A DNA stretch of 33,174 nt. Origin: Corynebacterium sp. (GTDB lineage Bacteria > Actinomycetota > Actinomycetes > Mycobacteriales > Mycobacteriaceae). The notes below the pieces were generated by a model. It searched no databases. It was not told the origin of the DNA and saw nothing but the letters and a program-made list of their open reading frames with translations. Each line of letters starts with the position of its first letter. Position 1 is the stretch's first letter. The stretch spans positions 1-33,174 of the forward strand of contig JAUMZC010000017.1 in NCBI GenBank assembly GCA_030528295.1, written 5' to 3'. Of the stretch, positions 1-6,813 are shown one piece after another. A program made the translations under genes and the position numbers.

Positions 1-442
1 GACCGCTTTTATGGGAACACCAGTTGTAGAGATCGAACGTATTAACTGCCATCACAACTACACGGTGAAGGAAAACCACTTTGGCCGTAATGTGTGGTTG
101 ACGCGGAAGGGTGCGATTCGGGCAGACGCGGGCACGAAGGCACTGATCCCCGGCTCAATGGGCACAGCATCTTACGTCGTGGAAGGTAAGGGCTTTGCGC
201 CTGCACTCAACTCCGCGCCACATGGCGCTGGTCGACGTTTCTCCAGGTCAGAGGCGCGGCGTCGTTTCACTGTCGAAGACCTCGACAACCGAATGGAAGG
301 AATTGTCTACCGCCCTGGCGAAGCCTGGATCGACGAGATCCCGGACGCTTACAAGGACATCGATCAGGTCATGGCCGATTCCAAGGATCTGGTGGAGATC
401 AAACACAAATTGCGCCAGGTGCTCAACGTTAAGGGGACTTAA
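1..442 (+). CDS. rtcB: RNA-splicing ligase RtcB, C-terminal part (5' end outside window)
   Basis: RtcB joins RNA ends carrying 2',3'-cyclic phosphate or 3'-phosphate to 5'-OH ends, using GTP and Mn2+, in RNA repair or tRNA splicing. About 146 residues are visible in a frame that is open from the window edge. They carry the family's C-terminal motifs in order: NCHHNY with metal-binding histidines, ENHFG, VWLTRKGAIRA, IPGSMGT, and SAPHGAGRRFSR, whose HGAGR histidine is the residue that becomes guanylylated in characterised RtcB enzymes. The ATG at position 11 is internal to the family alignment, so it is not the start. The gene ends in TAA at 440-442 and is followed by a large palindrome. The neighbours shed no light on its RNA substrate. 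Identification is firm; only the upstream extent is unknown. Confidence 0.95.
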   Translation, partial: TAFMGTPVVEIERINCHHNYTVKENHFGRNVWLTRKGAIRADAGTKALIPGSMGTASYVVEGKGFAPALNSAPHGAGRRFSRSEARRRFTVEDLDNRMEGIVYRPGEAWIDEIPDAYKDIDQVMADSKDLVEIKHKLRQVLNVKGT

Positions 443-476
443 CTCCGTTAACGTGAAACTTTCAGGCATTGCCCCA

Positions 477-534
477 CCGCGGCGTTGAATTAGCATCTAT
501 ATACAAACAATAGATGTTCTTTTCGACGCCGCGG
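477..534. repeat. 58-bp interrupted palindrome between convergent genes
   Basis: The outer arms 477-489 (CCGCGGCGTTGAA) and 522-534 pair at 12 of 13 positions, with a G:T wobble at the remaining one. An inner perfect 7-bp arm pair, 494-500 (CATCTAT) and 510-516 (ATAGATG), flanks a 9-nt loop. It lies between rtcB (plus) and the DUF1963 gene (minus). It could act as a bidirectional terminator, although neither side has a strong T-run. It could also be a small mobile palindrome. The 14-mer at 519-532 (CTTTTCGACGCCGC) recurs at 1694-1707. Confidence 0.6.
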
Positions 535-567
535 AATGCTCACCGCTCAGCACTCAGCGCGCCTCTA

Positions 568-1422
568 TTAACTCGACTCCGTTGAGGCGTACGTGTGTGC
601 AAATTTGGTATCACCGCTGTGCACCAACACTTGGAAGCAACCAGCATCACAAATGCACAGCCCCAAACCATCATCCGAATCCAAAGTCACCAAGTGATGC
701 CACGTTGGTGCTGGTGACACAGGTGCTGTTGCCTCAAGAAATTCCGCCGCATCCTCCGCTGGATCACACCCAATGCCGGAATGGCAGCCCCCAAGCCTCA
801 CGAGATCGAACGCACTACCGCCTTCCATCTCGAGCTCTTCATACACGTCGTCTAAATCACCGTACTCCCCGACGATTTCGAAATAAATCTCAGTTGCCCA
901 ACGAGGAATATCCCAGCCGAACTCTGGTTCGATAAGTACCCCATGTTTAAATAACGCATCCGCACCACCGATGGCGATAAAATCTGGTTCTTCAACCTCC
1001 TCTGGCATCGAAGTACGAACAAGTATTTGGCCAGGAGGTAAGAACTTCACCGCGTGAGCATCGCACTTTTCATGGCGCCCCGAACCACCAAACAACAACA
1101 TGTGCCCTTCCTGCGGCAAGTACCGAAGTGGATCCTCAGGCGAAAGTGTGTCCAATGGCAGCTCCGACAATGAACCTAAATCAATCTGCAGAAGAAAGAA
1201 CAAAGGTTCACCATCATGTCCAGTCGGCCATTCAAACCCTTGTGGCACATCCGGCAAACCAAAAACCCTGCTCGCACCTAACGGGGCGTCGGCACCATCC
1301 CCCGCTGGAAGAAAGCCAACTGCTGGCCGTGACGCCGCAATAATTTCGTCCGTCTTTTCGATAAGTTCCGGATCTTCAGTGCCCCGTATCGCTGCTCGTA
1401 GTTCTTCAACGCTCGAAAACAT
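568..1422 (-). CDS. DUF1963 (YwqG-like) protein
   Basis: This predicted cytoplasmic protein of 284 residues resembles the DUF1963/YwqG family, whose biochemical role is unknown. Family-like segments are FGLPDVPQGFEWP, GEPLFFLLQIDLGSL and GHMLLFGG in the N-terminal half, and an acidic GDLDDVYEELEMEGG stretch followed by LGGCHSGIG in the C-terminal half. The reading frame stays open upstream to 1653, but those extra 77 codons translate the repeated DNA at 1533-1652. The ATG at 1422 is preferred because the protein from there has a family-like length and the hexamer TACACT lies 7 nt upstream, which fits a leaderless transcript. No good Shine-Dalgarno sequence sits at a usable distance from this ATG. 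The gene converges on rtcB. Confidence 0.75.
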   Translation of the reverse strand: MFSSVEELRAAIRGTEDPELIEKTDEIIAASRPAVGFLPAGDGADAPLGASRVFGLPDVPQGFEWPTGHDGEPLFFLLQIDLGSLSELPLDTLSPEDPLRYLPQEGHMLLFGGSGRHEKCDAHAVKFLPPGQILVRTSMPEEVEEPDFIAIGGADALFKHGVLIEPEFGWDIPRWATEIYFEIVGEYGDLDDVYEELEMEGGSAFDLVRLGGCHSGIGCDPAEDAAEFLEATAPVSPAPTWHHLVTLDSDDGLGLCICDAGCFQVLVHSGDTKFAHTYASTESS

Positions 1423-1429
1423 GTCATTC

Positions 1430-1435
1430 AGTGTA
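1430..1435 (-). promoter_or_regulatory. Candidate -10 element (TACACT) of a leaderless DUF1963 transcript
   Basis: TACACT on the minus strand ends 7 nt before the proposed ATG at 1422, which would put the transcription start at the initiator codon. No convincing -35 was seen. The call rests on the hexamer, its spacing, and the same arrangement at other genes in this window. Confidence 0.35.
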
Positions 1436-1532
1436 AGTGATCCCTCTCCGACCAGCGTTTTGACACCCCAGCCACAATAATCATTCCAACATCTCCACAA
1501 GACAGATTGCCCACAATCATCGACCTGCAGGT

Positions 1533-1579
1533 TGTCGCCGAAAACACCATCTTGTGGGCAATTGGTGTAAAAAGCGACG
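1533..1579. repeat. 47-bp dyad element, copy A1
   Basis: The layout is TGTCGC-N5-ACACCA-N13-TGGTGT-AAAAA-GCGACG. Arm pairs TGTCGC/GCGACA and ACACCA/TGGTGT are complementary in this element family; the last base is G here instead of A. The N5 on the left is CGAAA and does not pair with AAAAA on the right. Confidence 0.85.
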
Positions 1580-1605
1580 CCGAACCGCTCCCGGGCCAGA
1601 AGTTT

Positions 1606-1652
1606 TGTCGCCAAATACACCAATTGGGCACAATATGGTGTAAAAAGCGACA
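1606..1652. repeat. 47-bp dyad element, copy A2
   Basis: All 24 arm bases fit TGTCGC-N5-ACACCA-N13-TGGTGT-AAAAA-GCGACA. The N13 reads ATTGGGCACAATA, which extends the inner stem by ATTG/CAAT with one bulged A. Confidence 0.85.
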
Positions 1653-1792
1653 TCGTTTATGGATTTATCATCGCCCAGCGCTGGTGAACCGCACTTTTCG
1701 ACGCCGCACTCGTCACTACCTGCGCTTTCAGCGTCGTCGACGCGCGCACCGTCGACATACTTTGAATTGTGTACAATTATTTACCTGGCGAT

Positions 1793-1839
1793 TGTCGCCG
1801 AAAACACCAAGTTGTGGACAATTGGTGTAAAAAGCGACA
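1793..1839. repeat. 47-bp dyad element, copy B1
   Basis: All 24 arm bases fit the element. The centre AGTTGTGGACAAT extends the inner stem to ACACCAA-(g)-TTG against CAATTGGTGT around a TGGA loop, so the stem survives with a bulge on the opposite side from copy A2. Confidence 0.85.
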
Positions 1840-1865
1840 CCGAACCGCTTCTAAGACAGAAGTTT

Positions 1866-1912
1866 TGTCGCCAAATACACCAATTGGGCACAACATGGTG
1901 TAAAAAGCGACA
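1866..1912. repeat. 47-bp dyad element, copy B2
   Basis: All 24 arm bases fit the element. The centre reads ATTGGGCACAACA, one base different from copy A2. This is the copy nearest the secreted-protein gene that starts at 2132. Confidence 0.85.
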
Positions 1913-2131
1913 CCGTTTATGAATTTATCGCCACTCCACGCCCATCGTCACCTTGCGCCGGCTGGAAATTGCCGCCAGCAACACCGATCGGAAGCAGCGA
2001 CAGCGCCACAACAAGCGCCATCGGCTATAACTAGATCACTACTTGCGTCCCGGAGCGAAACGTACCGCGGCCCAGGTCGGATATTTTGGGCTAGCATCGG
2101 GATTGGTTGAATAAAAACAGGAAGGAATTAT

Positions 2132-2434
2132 ATGTTTCGAAAGGTCACCGCAGCGATCGGTGTATTGTTCGGGGGTTCAATGTTTGCCACAGGAACTACT
2201 GCTACTGCCCAAACCGCGAATGGTCCTGTGACTGCGGACCCTGTGGGTGTGGCGGTTCCGTCGAGTGTGGATCTGCTGGATATTGGTATTTTTGGCTCCA
2301 CGCAATTGTTCAATCCTGGTGGTTTCGGCTATGGCCTCCAGGTTCTTGCGGACTTGGTGCCGTTGGCGTTGTATAGTGCGTTTGCCCAGGTCTTGGCACT
2401 GTTTCCGATAGATCACATTGCACAGTTTTCATAA
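2132..2434 (+). CDS. Small putative secreted protein, family not recognised
   Basis: I do not recognise the family. The 100-residue product begins with a typical signal peptide: a basic MFRKV start, a hydrophobic core at about residues 7-19, then a small-residue stretch with likely signal-peptidase cleavage after ATA (residue 26) or QTA (residue 29). The mature part of about 70 residues has no cysteine, is hydrophobic and glycine-rich in the middle, and ends in a hydrophobic stretch (residues about 75-95) that could be a membrane or amphipathic helix. The ATG is preceded by AGGAAGGA at 2119-2126, a good Shine-Dalgarno sequence with about 5 nt spacing. A strong hairpin follows at 2461-2504. 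Its nearest upstream neighbour is the repeat tract. It could be a small cell-envelope or mycomembrane-associated protein, which is only an inference. Confidence 0.7.
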   Translation: MFRKVTAAIGVLFGGSMFATGTTATAQTANGPVTADPVGVAVPSSVDLLDIGIFGSTQLFNPGGFGYGLQVLADLVPLALYSAFAQVLALFPIDHIAQFS

Positions 2435-2460
2435 GTCGCTCTGAACTTTTCACAGACTGC

Positions 2461-2504
2461 AAAGCTCCTGGCGCCCCGCGAAATTGGGGCGTAACGGGAG
2501 CTTT
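2461..2504. terminator. Strong hairpin after the secreted-protein gene
   Basis: AAAGCTCC (2461-2468) pairs perfectly with GGAGCTTT (2497-2504), and inside it CGCCCC (2472-2477) pairs perfectly with GGGGCG (2486-2491). The right arm ends in CTTT, followed by GTATTGTT. It lies 27 bp after the stop of the upstream gene, between convergent genes. Confidence 0.75.
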
Positions 2505-2523
2505 GTATTGTTCGAAAATGAAA

Positions 2524-2569
2524 TTGAATGCGCCGTCAATAATGTTGGTTTCGGTGACGGTGCATTCAA
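2524..2569 (-). terminator. Hairpin after gatA
   Basis: TTGAATGCGCCGTC (2524-2537) pairs with GACGGTGCATTCAA (2556-2569) at 13 of 14 positions across an 18-nt loop. On the minus strand it lies just after the gatA stop and is followed by a T-rich stretch (TTTCATTTT), so it probably ends the gatCA transcript. Confidence 0.6.
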
Positions 2570-2576
2570 CTTTTCA

Positions 2577-4070
2577 TTAGTTGCGCCCAGCCTCGAAGGC
2601 TGCGCCGACCTTGTACAGACGGTCGTCGGCAAACGCTGGGGCCATGATTTGCAAACCTACAGGTAGGCCGGTGTCGGGGGCCAGGCCAGCGGGCAATGAC
2701 ATTCCGCACAAACCTGCGAGGTTGAGCGGGAGGGTACAGAGGTCGAAGTTGTACATTGCCATCGGATCGGAGATCTTTTCCCCAAGTTTGAATGCTGTGG
2801 TTGGCGTTGTTGGGGAGATCAGGACGTCGCATTGTTCGTATGCGGCGGCGAAGTCTTGCGCAATGAGCGTGCGGACACGTTGTGCCTGCAAATAGTAGGC
2901 GTCGTAGTATCCGACAGAGAGTGCGTATGTGCCCAAAATGATGCGTCGTTTTACTTCCGGGCCAAAGCCGGCGGCGCGGGTGAGGGCCATGACTTCGTCG
3001 GCTGATTTCGAACCGTCGTCACCTACACGCAGGCCGTAGCGCATACCGTCGAATCGGGCAAGGTTTGAGGAAACTTCACACGGCAGAATGAGGTAGTAGG
3101 CAGCGAGGGCATCGTCAAAGTGTGGGCAGTCAACTTCAACGATCTGCGCGCCTTGAGACTCAAGCTGAGCAACCGCCTTGTGGAACTGTTCAAGCACACC
3201 TGACTGGTAGCCTTCGCGGTCAAATTGTTTGACCACACCGATCCGAACACCACGGAGGTCACCGTTTGCGCCTTCCCGTGCGGCAGCCACAACGGGCGCC
3301 ACTGGACGGTCTACGCTCGTGGCGTCGAAACGGTCATGACCTGCAATAACTTCGTGGAGCAACGCGGTGTCAAGGACGGTACGCGCGGTAGGTCCACCCT
3401 GGTCGAGTGAGGACGCGCACGCTACCAAACCGTATCGGGACACCGTGCCGTAGGTGGGCTTCACGCCAACGGTATTGGTCAATGCGGCTGGCTGGCGGAT
3501 GGAACCACCGGTGTCTGTACCGATCGCTAGTGGGGCTTCGCCGGACGCCAATGCCGCGGAAGAGCCGCCGCCTGAGCCACCGGCTGTGCGCTCCAAATCC
3601 CATGGGTTATGGGTCGGCCCATAGGCAGAGTTTTCGGTTGACGAACCCATAGCGAATTCGTCCATATTCGTCTTGCCAAGAATCGGAATTCCGGCCTCAC
3701 GAATCTTCCGAGTCACCGTCGCATCGTAGGGCGCCATGTAGCCCTCGAGGATCTTAGACGCACAGGTGGTCGGGGCGTCGACAGTTGTAAATACGTCCTT
3801 CAACGCCAACGGCACACCTGCCAGCGCCGATTGCGGCTTCTCCCCCGCAGCCAGGCGCGTATCGACGTCGCGGGCCGCAGCCAATGCTTCCGCCTCACCG
3901 ACGTGCAAAAAGGCGTGAATATCACCATCTACATCCGCAATGCGATCCAGATGCGCCTGCGTTACTTCCACCGAAGAAACTTCGCGAGTATGGATTTTCT
4001 CCGCTAATTCCGCAGCCGTGAAATGAGTTAATTCGTGAGAACCTTGGGCACCAACTAAGTACTTATTCAT
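2577..4070 (-). CDS. gatA: Asp/Glu-tRNA(Asn/Gln) amidotransferase subunit A
   Basis: GatA is the amidase subunit of the GatCAB complex. It releases ammonia from glutamine so that Glu-tRNA(Gln), and in some species Asp-tRNA(Asn), can be converted to the amide form. The 497-residue protein shows the amidase signature with the Ser-cisSer-Lys triad: Lys91 in VPLALKD, Ser166 in the GGSGGGSS loop and Ser190 in [11 protein letters not shown]. The spacing matches characterised GatA enzymes. I chose the ATG at 4070 because MNKYLVG is the usual corynebacterial N-terminus as I remember it and GGGGGAGTAGGA lies just upstream; the frame is open 10 codons further without support. It starts 4 nt after gatC, so the two are co-transcribed. 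gatB is not in the window. Confidence 0.95.
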   Translation of the reverse strand: MNKYLVGAQGSHELTHFTAAELAEKIHTREVSSVEVTQAHLDRIADVDGDIHAFLHVGEAEALAAARDVDTRLAAGEKPQSALAGVPLALKDVFTTVDAPTTCASKILEGYMAPYDATVTRKIREAGIPILGKTNMDEFAMGSSTENSAYGPTHNPWDLERTAGGSGGGSSAALASGEAPLAIGTDTGGSIRQPAALTNTVGVKPTYGTVSRYGLVACASSLDQGGPTARTVLDTALLHEVIAGHDRFDATSVDRPVAPVVAAAREGANGDLRGVRIGVVKQFDREGYQSGVLEQFHKAVAQLESQGAQIVEVDCPHFDDALAAYYLILPCEVSSNLARFDGMRYGLRVGDDGSKSADEVMALTRAAGFGPEVKRRIILGTYALSVGYYDAYYLQAQRVRTLIAQDFAAAYEQCDVLISPTTPTTAFKLGEKISDPMAMYNFDLCTLPLNLAGLCGMSLPAGLAPDTGLPVGLQIMAPAFADDRLYKVGAAFEAGRN

Positions 4071-4074
4071 TGTC

Positions 4075-4368
4075 CTACTCCCCCAAAATCTGTGGTACAA
4101 CGAAACGCTGTTCAGCTACCTCTGGTGCCTGATCAAGTGCCTGCTCAGGTGTCAGGGTTTTTTCCACAACGTCTTCACGCATTGTTGTTTGAATCGAATG
4201 CGGGTGGCTCATCGGTTCGACACCTTCAGCAGCAACCTGCCCGACAGCACTCACGTTGGCAATAATGCCGTCGATCTGCTCAGCAAATTGATCCAGCTCG
4301 TCATCCGTCAGCGCCAAACGGGCCAAACGTGCAAGGTGAGCAACCTCATCGCGCGAAATTTCCGGCAC
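4075..4368 (-). CDS. gatC: Asp/Glu-tRNA(Asn/Gln) amidotransferase subunit C
   Basis: GatC is the small scaffold subunit that stabilises GatA and helps assemble GatCAB. The 97-residue product has the family pattern: an N-terminal [18 protein letters not shown] helix, a central segment ending in EGVEPMSHP, then [15 protein letters not shown] and a C-terminal FVVPQILGE, which is close to the usual FxVPxI(L/V) ending. It begins with GTG (plus-strand CAC at 4366-4368), with AGAAGG about 9 nt upstream. It is the first gene of a gatC-gatA pair, and the 192-bp gap to the divergent ACT-domain gene must hold its promoter. Confidence 0.95.
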   Translation of the reverse strand: MPEISRDEVAHLARLARLALTDDELDQFAEQIDGIIANVSAVGQVAAEGVEPMSHPHSIQTTMREDVVEKTLTPEQALDQAPEVAEQRFVVPQILGE

Positions 4369-4514
4369 GGTTGTATCCTTCTGTTCATTTCAGGGATTTA
4401 CGATTCCATCAGCTTAACGCACGAGCGTTCATCACCGGCGATCGGGTTCACTACCCCAACATAAAATGTGACCGGGAACTATTTCCGTTTGTAATGCGTT
4501 CAAATTCATGGAAG

Positions 4515-4520
4515 TACAAT
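4515..4520 (+). promoter_or_regulatory. Candidate -10 (TACAAT) for the ACT-domain gene
   Basis: TACAAT lies 40 bp before the ATG at 4561, giving a leader of roughly 33 nt. No good -35 was found at 16-18 bp; TTGTAA at 4489-4494 is 20 bp away. The call is weak. Confidence 0.3.
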
Positions 4521-4560
4521 CAACCACTCGGCATAGCCACCCCAAGGAGGGTACTACACC

Positions 4561-5220
4561 ATGTCCTACCTGATCCGCGTTGTCCTCCCCGATGTTCCCG
4601 GAAGCCTCGGCCAATTAGCAGACGCATTCGGAATGGTGGAAGGCAATATTCAATCAGTGGATGTAGTACACAACTTTCCGGACGGCACAGTCATTGATGA
4701 CATTGTGGTAACCCTACCCTCGACAAAACTCCCTGATACGTTAATCACCGCCGCACAACAGCTCCCAGGAGTGGAAGTGGATTCAATTCGCCCATTCAGT
4801 GGAACAATCGATCGACGCGGCCAAATTGAAATGCTTGCCGCAGTTGCCACGCATCGGCGGGACGTTACACGGGCCATGGCGGAACTCGTGGCAGTGATTC
4901 CTCGCACCATGACCTCTGGTTGGGGGATCGTATTAGATGTTGCTGACGGATCCTCCCGAGTTGCGGCCTCACCCGCCGCACCTGCCGACGACGGAAGCTC
5001 GCCCGCGATCCATATTGAATCCGCCTGCGTACTCACCCCAGAAAACGACCCGTGGGTACCCGCCGGTTGGGCCATGCTTGATTCCGCTCTGGCAGCAACC
5101 CCCATCGATGGCACATCGTTAGTGTTGGTGATTGGCCGACCAGGTGGTCCAGATTTTCTTGCAAGCGAAGTAGAGCACCTTGGGGATGTAGGCACCATCA
5201 TTGGCTCGATCTTGAATTAG
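4561..5220 (+). CDS. ACT-domain protein (Rv3013-like position)
   Basis: The first 75 or so residues of this 219-residue protein form an ACT-like domain: SYLIRVVLPDVPGSLGQLADAFG, then GNIQSVDVVH and DDIVVTLPS. ACT domains usually bind small ligands such as amino acids and regulate enzymes. The rest (residues about 90-219) has no motif I recognise, contains an alanine/proline-rich stretch around residues 135-145, and ends with LVLVIGRPGGPDFLASEVEHLGDVGTIIGSIL. No catalytic domain is evident, so it is probably a regulatory or ligand-sensing protein. The start is well supported by AAGGAGGG about 9 nt before the ATG. From memory, M. tuberculosis has a similar ACT gene (Rv3013) next to ligA and gatC, so the placement looks conserved. 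The ligand is unknown. Confidence 0.8.
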   Translation: MSYLIRVVLPDVPGSLGQLADAFGMVEGNIQSVDVVHNFPDGTVIDDIVVTLPSTKLPDTLITAAQQLPGVEVDSIRPFSGTIDRRGQIEMLAAVATHRRDVTRAMAELVAVIPRTMTSGWGIVLDVADGSSRVAASPAAPADDGSSPAIHIESACVLTPENDPWVPAGWAMLDSALAATPIDGTSLVLVIGRPGGPDFLASEVEHLGDVGTIIGSILN

Positions 5221-5245
5221 CAGCCGTTCTATATTTTGCCTCGAG

Positions 5246-5261
5246 TGTGAGTAACATCAGA
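5246..5261. promoter_or_regulatory. Candidate GlxR/CRP-type site upstream of galE
   Basis: TGTGAGTAACATCAGA matches the corynebacterial GlxR consensus TGTGANNTANNTCACA at 10 of the 12 defined positions (TGTGA exact, TCAGA one mismatch, one mismatch in the central TA). It lies 39-54 bp before the galE ATG. Confidence 0.35.
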
Positions 5262-5280
5262 ATTGTTTGAATCCAACAAT
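5262..5280. promoter_or_regulatory. Inverted repeat ATTGTT-N7-AACAAT in the galE leader
   Basis: A perfect 6-bp inverted repeat lies 20 bp before the galE ATG and directly after the GlxR-like site. It may be an operator or a small hairpin just ahead of the ribosome binding site. Evidence is sequence symmetry only. Confidence 0.3.
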
Positions 5281-5299
5281 GAGTTCGAAGGAGTACCTT

Positions 5300-6295
5300 A
5301 TGAAGGTTCTCGTCACAGGTGGTGCTGGTTTCATTGGCAGCACCGTCATTTCCCGCCTTTTGGATACTGGCCACGAGGCCGTCATCATTGACAACTTTTC
5401 CACCGGGCGGCATGAATTCACTCGCGGCCGCGTGGCTTATGAGGGTGACTTCGCAGACAGAGCACTACTCGATCGAGTATTTGATGAGCATCCGGATATT
5501 TCCGCCGTCCTCCACTGCGCAGCGTTAATTGTTGTTCCTGATTCCGTCGCCGACCCGATCAGTTATTACCGCAACAACGTGTCGAAGACTCTCGAACTTA
5601 TGGATTATTTGAACACGCGCGGCTGCCACCGCATGGTGTTCTCTGGTTCAGCGTCCATTTACGCCCTCACCGACGATTTCACTGTTGATGAAGATTGCCC
5701 CTTCGACCCCATGAGTCCGTACGCTCGCACAAAAGCCGTGCTTGAGGGCATGATGTCCGACGTTGCTGCAGCAACCGACTTGAAGATTGTGTCACTGCGG
5801 TACTTCAACCCAATTGGTGCCGATCCGAAAATGCGCACTGGGCTTCAGCTCAAGCGCCCGTCCCACGCCCTTGGAAAACTCATCGAAGCCAAACAAACTG
5901 GCGAGCCTTTCAACATCACTGGTGTTGACTGGCCAACACGTGACGGCTCCGGAATCCGTGACTATATCCACGTATGGGACCTCGCAGAGGCACACGTCAA
6001 GGCACTCGAACTTTTTGACGACATCCTAGGTGACAACACCTACCTTCCGATCAACTTGGGCACCGGGCAAGGCACCACTGTTCGCGAACTCGTGGCGGCG
6101 TTCAACAAGGTCACCCAGGAAGAACTCAAAACTGTCGACGCCCCGCCCCGCCCGGGTGATGCGGCCGGCGTCTACACCCGAAGCACTCGAGCTAAAGAAC
6201 TCCTCGGTTGGGAAGCAAAGCACTCTATTGAAGAGGGCATTGCCGATACTCTCAAATGGTTTGAAGTTCGCGGAAATATTCTTGAAGGATTTTAA
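5300..6295 (+). CDS. galE: UDP-glucose 4-epimerase (GalE-type SDR)
   Basis: GalE interconverts UDP-glucose and UDP-galactose using bound NAD+, supplying galactose for the arabinogalactan wall and polysaccharides. The 331-residue cytoplasmic protein has the extended-SDR layout: the NAD-binding motif at Gly7, Gly10 and Gly13 (TGGAGFIGS), the catalytic Ser117 in FSGSASIY, and Tyr141/Lys145 in SPYARTK. LRYFNPIGADP and DYIHVWDLAEAHVKAL are typical of GalE and not of other sugar-nucleotide epimerases. The ATG at 5300 was chosen because AAGGAG lies 6 nt upstream and the protein then starts MKVLVTGGAGFIGS; a frame open 11 codons further up lacks support. Many corynebacteria have a galE next to dtxR, so this stand-alone copy may be a paralogue, and related epimerase specificities cannot be excluded. 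Confidence 0.88.
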   Translation: MKVLVTGGAGFIGSTVISRLLDTGHEAVIIDNFSTGRHEFTRGRVAYEGDFADRALLDRVFDEHPDISAVLHCAALIVVPDSVADPISYYRNNVSKTLELMDYLNTRGCHRMVFSGSASIYALTDDFTVDEDCPFDPMSPYARTKAVLEGMMSDVAAATDLKIVSLRYFNPIGADPKMRTGLQLKRPSHALGKLIEAKQTGEPFNITGVDWPTRDGSGIRDYIHVWDLAEAHVKALELFDDILGDNTYLPINLGTGQGTTVRELVAAFNKVTQEELKTVDAPPRPGDAAGVYTRSTRAKELLGWEAKHSIEEGIADTLKWFEVRGNILEGF

Positions 6296-6315
6296 TTCCG
6301 TAAGCACATGCACCA

Positions 6316-6353
6316 AAGAGCGCCACATCACAGATTGTATTCGTGGCGCTCTT
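6316..6353. terminator. Hairpin after galE, overlapping the 3' end of the next gene
   Basis: AAGAGCGCCAC (6316-6326) pairs perfectly with GTGGCGCTCTT (6343-6353) across a 16-nt loop. It starts 21 bp after the galE stop. The right arm lies inside the last codons of the convergent membrane-protein gene, whose stop is at 6328-6330. No long T-run follows. Confidence 0.6.
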
Positions 6354-6813
6354 GCCGTACCGGCTCCGAGTAAACGTACATAGCGTGCTTGTGCCATTTT
6401 CTATTCATTTGCCGCACGTACCAGTAGAACAAACCCAACAACGCCAATAGCGCGACGTCGAAAATAAAACTGGTAAATCCAAGCGCACTAATTCGACCCC
6501 GGAATAATACCGTGAACAGTAATGTCAAGGTGTGCGACGCAACCGCCACAAACGCAATTAACTCCACAAAGCGATTACGGAGCAAAAATAGTACTGGGGC
6601 AATCATTCCGCTAAGTAAGGAAAGAAACCACAACGCGGTAAATATAAACGGGAATCCACGAAAGTACTCCATTGCGGCGGAACTATAACCCTGTTGAATA
6701 AAATACCCTTCATGAAGACTGAGTGACATAAAGAACTCATAAAAACCCAGTGCATGCAACAGAATCATGAACACTGCAAAAATAATCCCAGGTAGAACGA
6801 TTTTTTGATGCAT
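6328..6813 (-). CDS. Small integral membrane protein, family not recognised
   Basis: The 161-residue product is predicted to have four membrane segments: about residues 5-25 (IVLPGIIFAVFMILLHALGF), 55-78, 83-105 and 112-132. A basic, aromatic tail follows (YVRQMNRKWHKHAMYVYSEP). The loop between the first two helices contains HEGYFIQQGYSSAAMEYFRG. The four-helix size is like that of small DoxX-type or SdpI-type membrane proteins, but no diagnostic motif supports either, so no function is assigned. The ATG at 6813 is preferred because GGAGG lies 8 nt upstream; the frame is open 36 codons further without a ribosome binding site. It stands alone between galE (convergent) and ligA. Confidence 0.7.
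   Translation of the reverse strand: MHQKIVLPGIIFAVFMILLHALGFYEFFMSLSLHEGYFIQQGYSSAAMEYFRGFPFIFTALWFLSLLSGMIAPVLFLLRNRFVELIAFVAVASHTLTLLFTVLFRGRISALGFTSFIFDVALLALLGLFYWYVRQMNRKWHKHAMYVYSEPVRQERHEYNL

Larger units (their letters stand above)
1532..1669. repeat. 138-bp direct repeat, block A
   Basis: This block aligns without gaps to 1792-1929 at an offset of exactly 260 bp. I counted 12 mismatches by eye, about 91% identity. It contains two 47-bp dyad elements, 1533-1579 and 1606-1652, separated by 26 bp. Confidence 0.9.
1792..1929. repeat. 138-bp direct repeat, block B
   Basis: This is the second copy of the block at 1532-1669. Differences are concentrated in the 26-bp linker between its two dyad elements and in the dyad centres, while the dyad arms are unchanged. 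One difference creates a stop codon in the frame that is open through block A on the minus strand. Confidence 0.9.
1423..2131. other. Gene-free accessory tract holding two 138-bp direct repeats
   Basis: I see no convincing gene in this roughly 700-bp stretch. It contains the proposed promoter of the DUF1963 gene, two 138-bp repeat blocks (1532-1669 and 1792-1929), a 14-bp dyad AATTGT-GT-ACAATT at 1765-1778, and the leader of the secreted-protein gene at 2132. Short open frames here mostly translate the repeats; block B contains a stop codon in the frame that is open through block A. Confidence 0.6.

Noticed and set aside
1765..1778. 14-bp dyad AATTGT-GT-ACAATT containing TACAAT as a promoter
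   Set aside because: There is no -35 at a suitable distance and no gene start within reach downstream before repeat block B, so it is not called as a promoter.
1533..1912. Possible short CRISPR array
   Set aside because: There are only four repeats, each internally symmetric, and the unit linkers are themselves duplicated between blocks. Real spacers would be unique, and no cas genes are nearby.
1917..2021. 34-codon minus-strand frame with a hydrophobic start (MALVVALSLLP)
   Set aside because: It looks like a signal-peptide or membrane helix, but there is no ribosome binding site, it ends in the repeat block, and nothing supports expression. It could be a gene remnant.
2107..2376. Cys-rich frame overlapping the secreted-protein gene
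   Set aside because: It is a shadow of the gene at 2132, which has the good ribosome binding site and signal peptide. The cysteines come from reading the same codons out of frame.
4650..5201. 183-codon minus-strand frame inside the ACT-domain gene
   Set aside because: It lies entirely antisense to a gene with a clear ribosome binding site and domain, and has low-complexity Ser/Thr/Ala composition.
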